Assembly: GCA_003535455.1 (NCBI GenBank) | Contig: DOHD01000003.1 | Span: 1-6,409, forward strand | Source of the DNA: Acidimicrobium sp. | GTDB lineage: Bacteria; Actinomycetota; Acidimicrobiia; Acidimicrobiales; Ilumatobacteraceae | Direction: 5' to 3' | Length of the DNA stretch: 6,409 nt | In this document: in pieces, positions 6,288 through 6,409 of the stretch | Numbering within the stretch: the first letter of the stretch is position 1 | How the letters are laid out: each line of letters starts with the position of its first letter | Translations under genes and position numbers: made by a program | The notes under the pieces: model-generated | Told to the model about the DNA's origin: nothing | The model's input: only the letters and a program-made list of their open reading frames with translations | Databases searched by the model: none

Positions 6288-6409
6288 AGTGGCATGTTTC
6301 CGTGTTTGCGTCGCGGCAACTCTTCGCGCTTTGACTGCAACATCTTCAGACCTGCAATAAGTTTCGTACGCGTCTCGGCTGGGTCGATGACGTCGTCGAC
6401 ATAACCACG
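6284..6409 (-). CDS. Acyl-CoA carboxylase beta subunit (carboxyltransferase), C-terminal 41 residues only
   Basis: Reading the minus strand from base 6409, an open frame encodes GYVDDVIDPAETRTKLIAGL followed by KMLQSKREELPRRKHGNMPL and TGA at 6286-6284. This is the very conserved C-terminus of the carboxyltransferase (beta) subunit of propionyl-/acetyl-CoA carboxylases, where G-Y-V/I-D-x-V/I-I-x-P-x-x-T-R and R-K-H-G-N-x-P-L are near-invariant. The family transfers the carboxyl group from biotin to an acyl-CoA in the cytosol. The start, the CoA-binding site and the biotin-binding part lie outside the window. It is too short to separate propionyl-CoA carboxylase (PccB) from other AccD-type subunits, so no symbol is given. 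It heads the visible part of the minus-strand unit. Confidence 0.93.
   Translation of the reverse strand, partial: RGYVDDVIDPAETRTKLIAGLKMLQSKREELPRRKHGNMPL

Noticed and set aside
1..6409. Mobile element, phage, toxin-antitoxin or defence system.
   Set aside because: No transposase, integrase, inverted-repeat ends, nuclease or antitoxin-like genes are present; all seven genes fit metabolism, transport or repair.

Overview
The window carries seven protein-coding genes packed almost edge to edge. The largest gene-free gap is 16 bases, and there are no RNA genes, insertion sequences, CRISPR arrays or recognisable intrinsic terminators. The mixed base composition (about half G+C by eye), the very tight spacing, the non-ATG starts (TTG, GTG) and a small acyl-CoA carboxylase epsilon-like subunit behind a carboxyltransferase beta subunit suggest an actinobacterium with a compact genome. 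A moderate-GC aquatic lineage (Acidimicrobiia or a similar freshwater/marine group) is my best guess. That assignment is inference, not demonstrated.

Layout. (1) Bases 1-897, + strand: an NAD-dependent sugar-nucleotide epimerase/dehydratase missing its N-terminal coenzyme-binding loop at the window edge. (2) Bases 2989 down to 894, - strand: a two-gene unit of a GNAT acetyltransferase (COG3818-like) and a 530-residue polytopic membrane protein with GT-C glycosyltransferase-like features, coupled by an ATGA overlap. (3) Bases 3006-3578, + strand: peptide methionine sulfoxide reductase MsrA, divergent from the GNAT gene. (4) Bases 6409 down to 3575, - strand: a four-gene unit of the C-terminus of an acyl-CoA carboxylase beta subunit, an epsilon-like small subunit (GTGA overlap), a CaiB/BaiF class III CoA-transferase (2-base gap) and a DHA2-family MFS transporter (11-base gap).

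How the genes fit together. The right-hand unit looks like an acyl-CoA/organic acid module: a biotin-dependent carboxylase, a CoA transferase and a membrane transporter that are probably co-transcribed. The left-hand genes point to glycan or sugar-nucleotide metabolism (epimerase, GT-C-like membrane protein), although they face each other and need not be functionally tied. MsrA is a stand-alone oxidative-damage repair gene.

The most striking structural feature is that both convergent gene pairs end in a 4-base palindrome (CTAG at 894-897, TTAA at 3575-3578) that encodes the stop codons of both genes at once. I did not find a clearly new multi-gene system. The least described item is the GT-C-like membrane protein.
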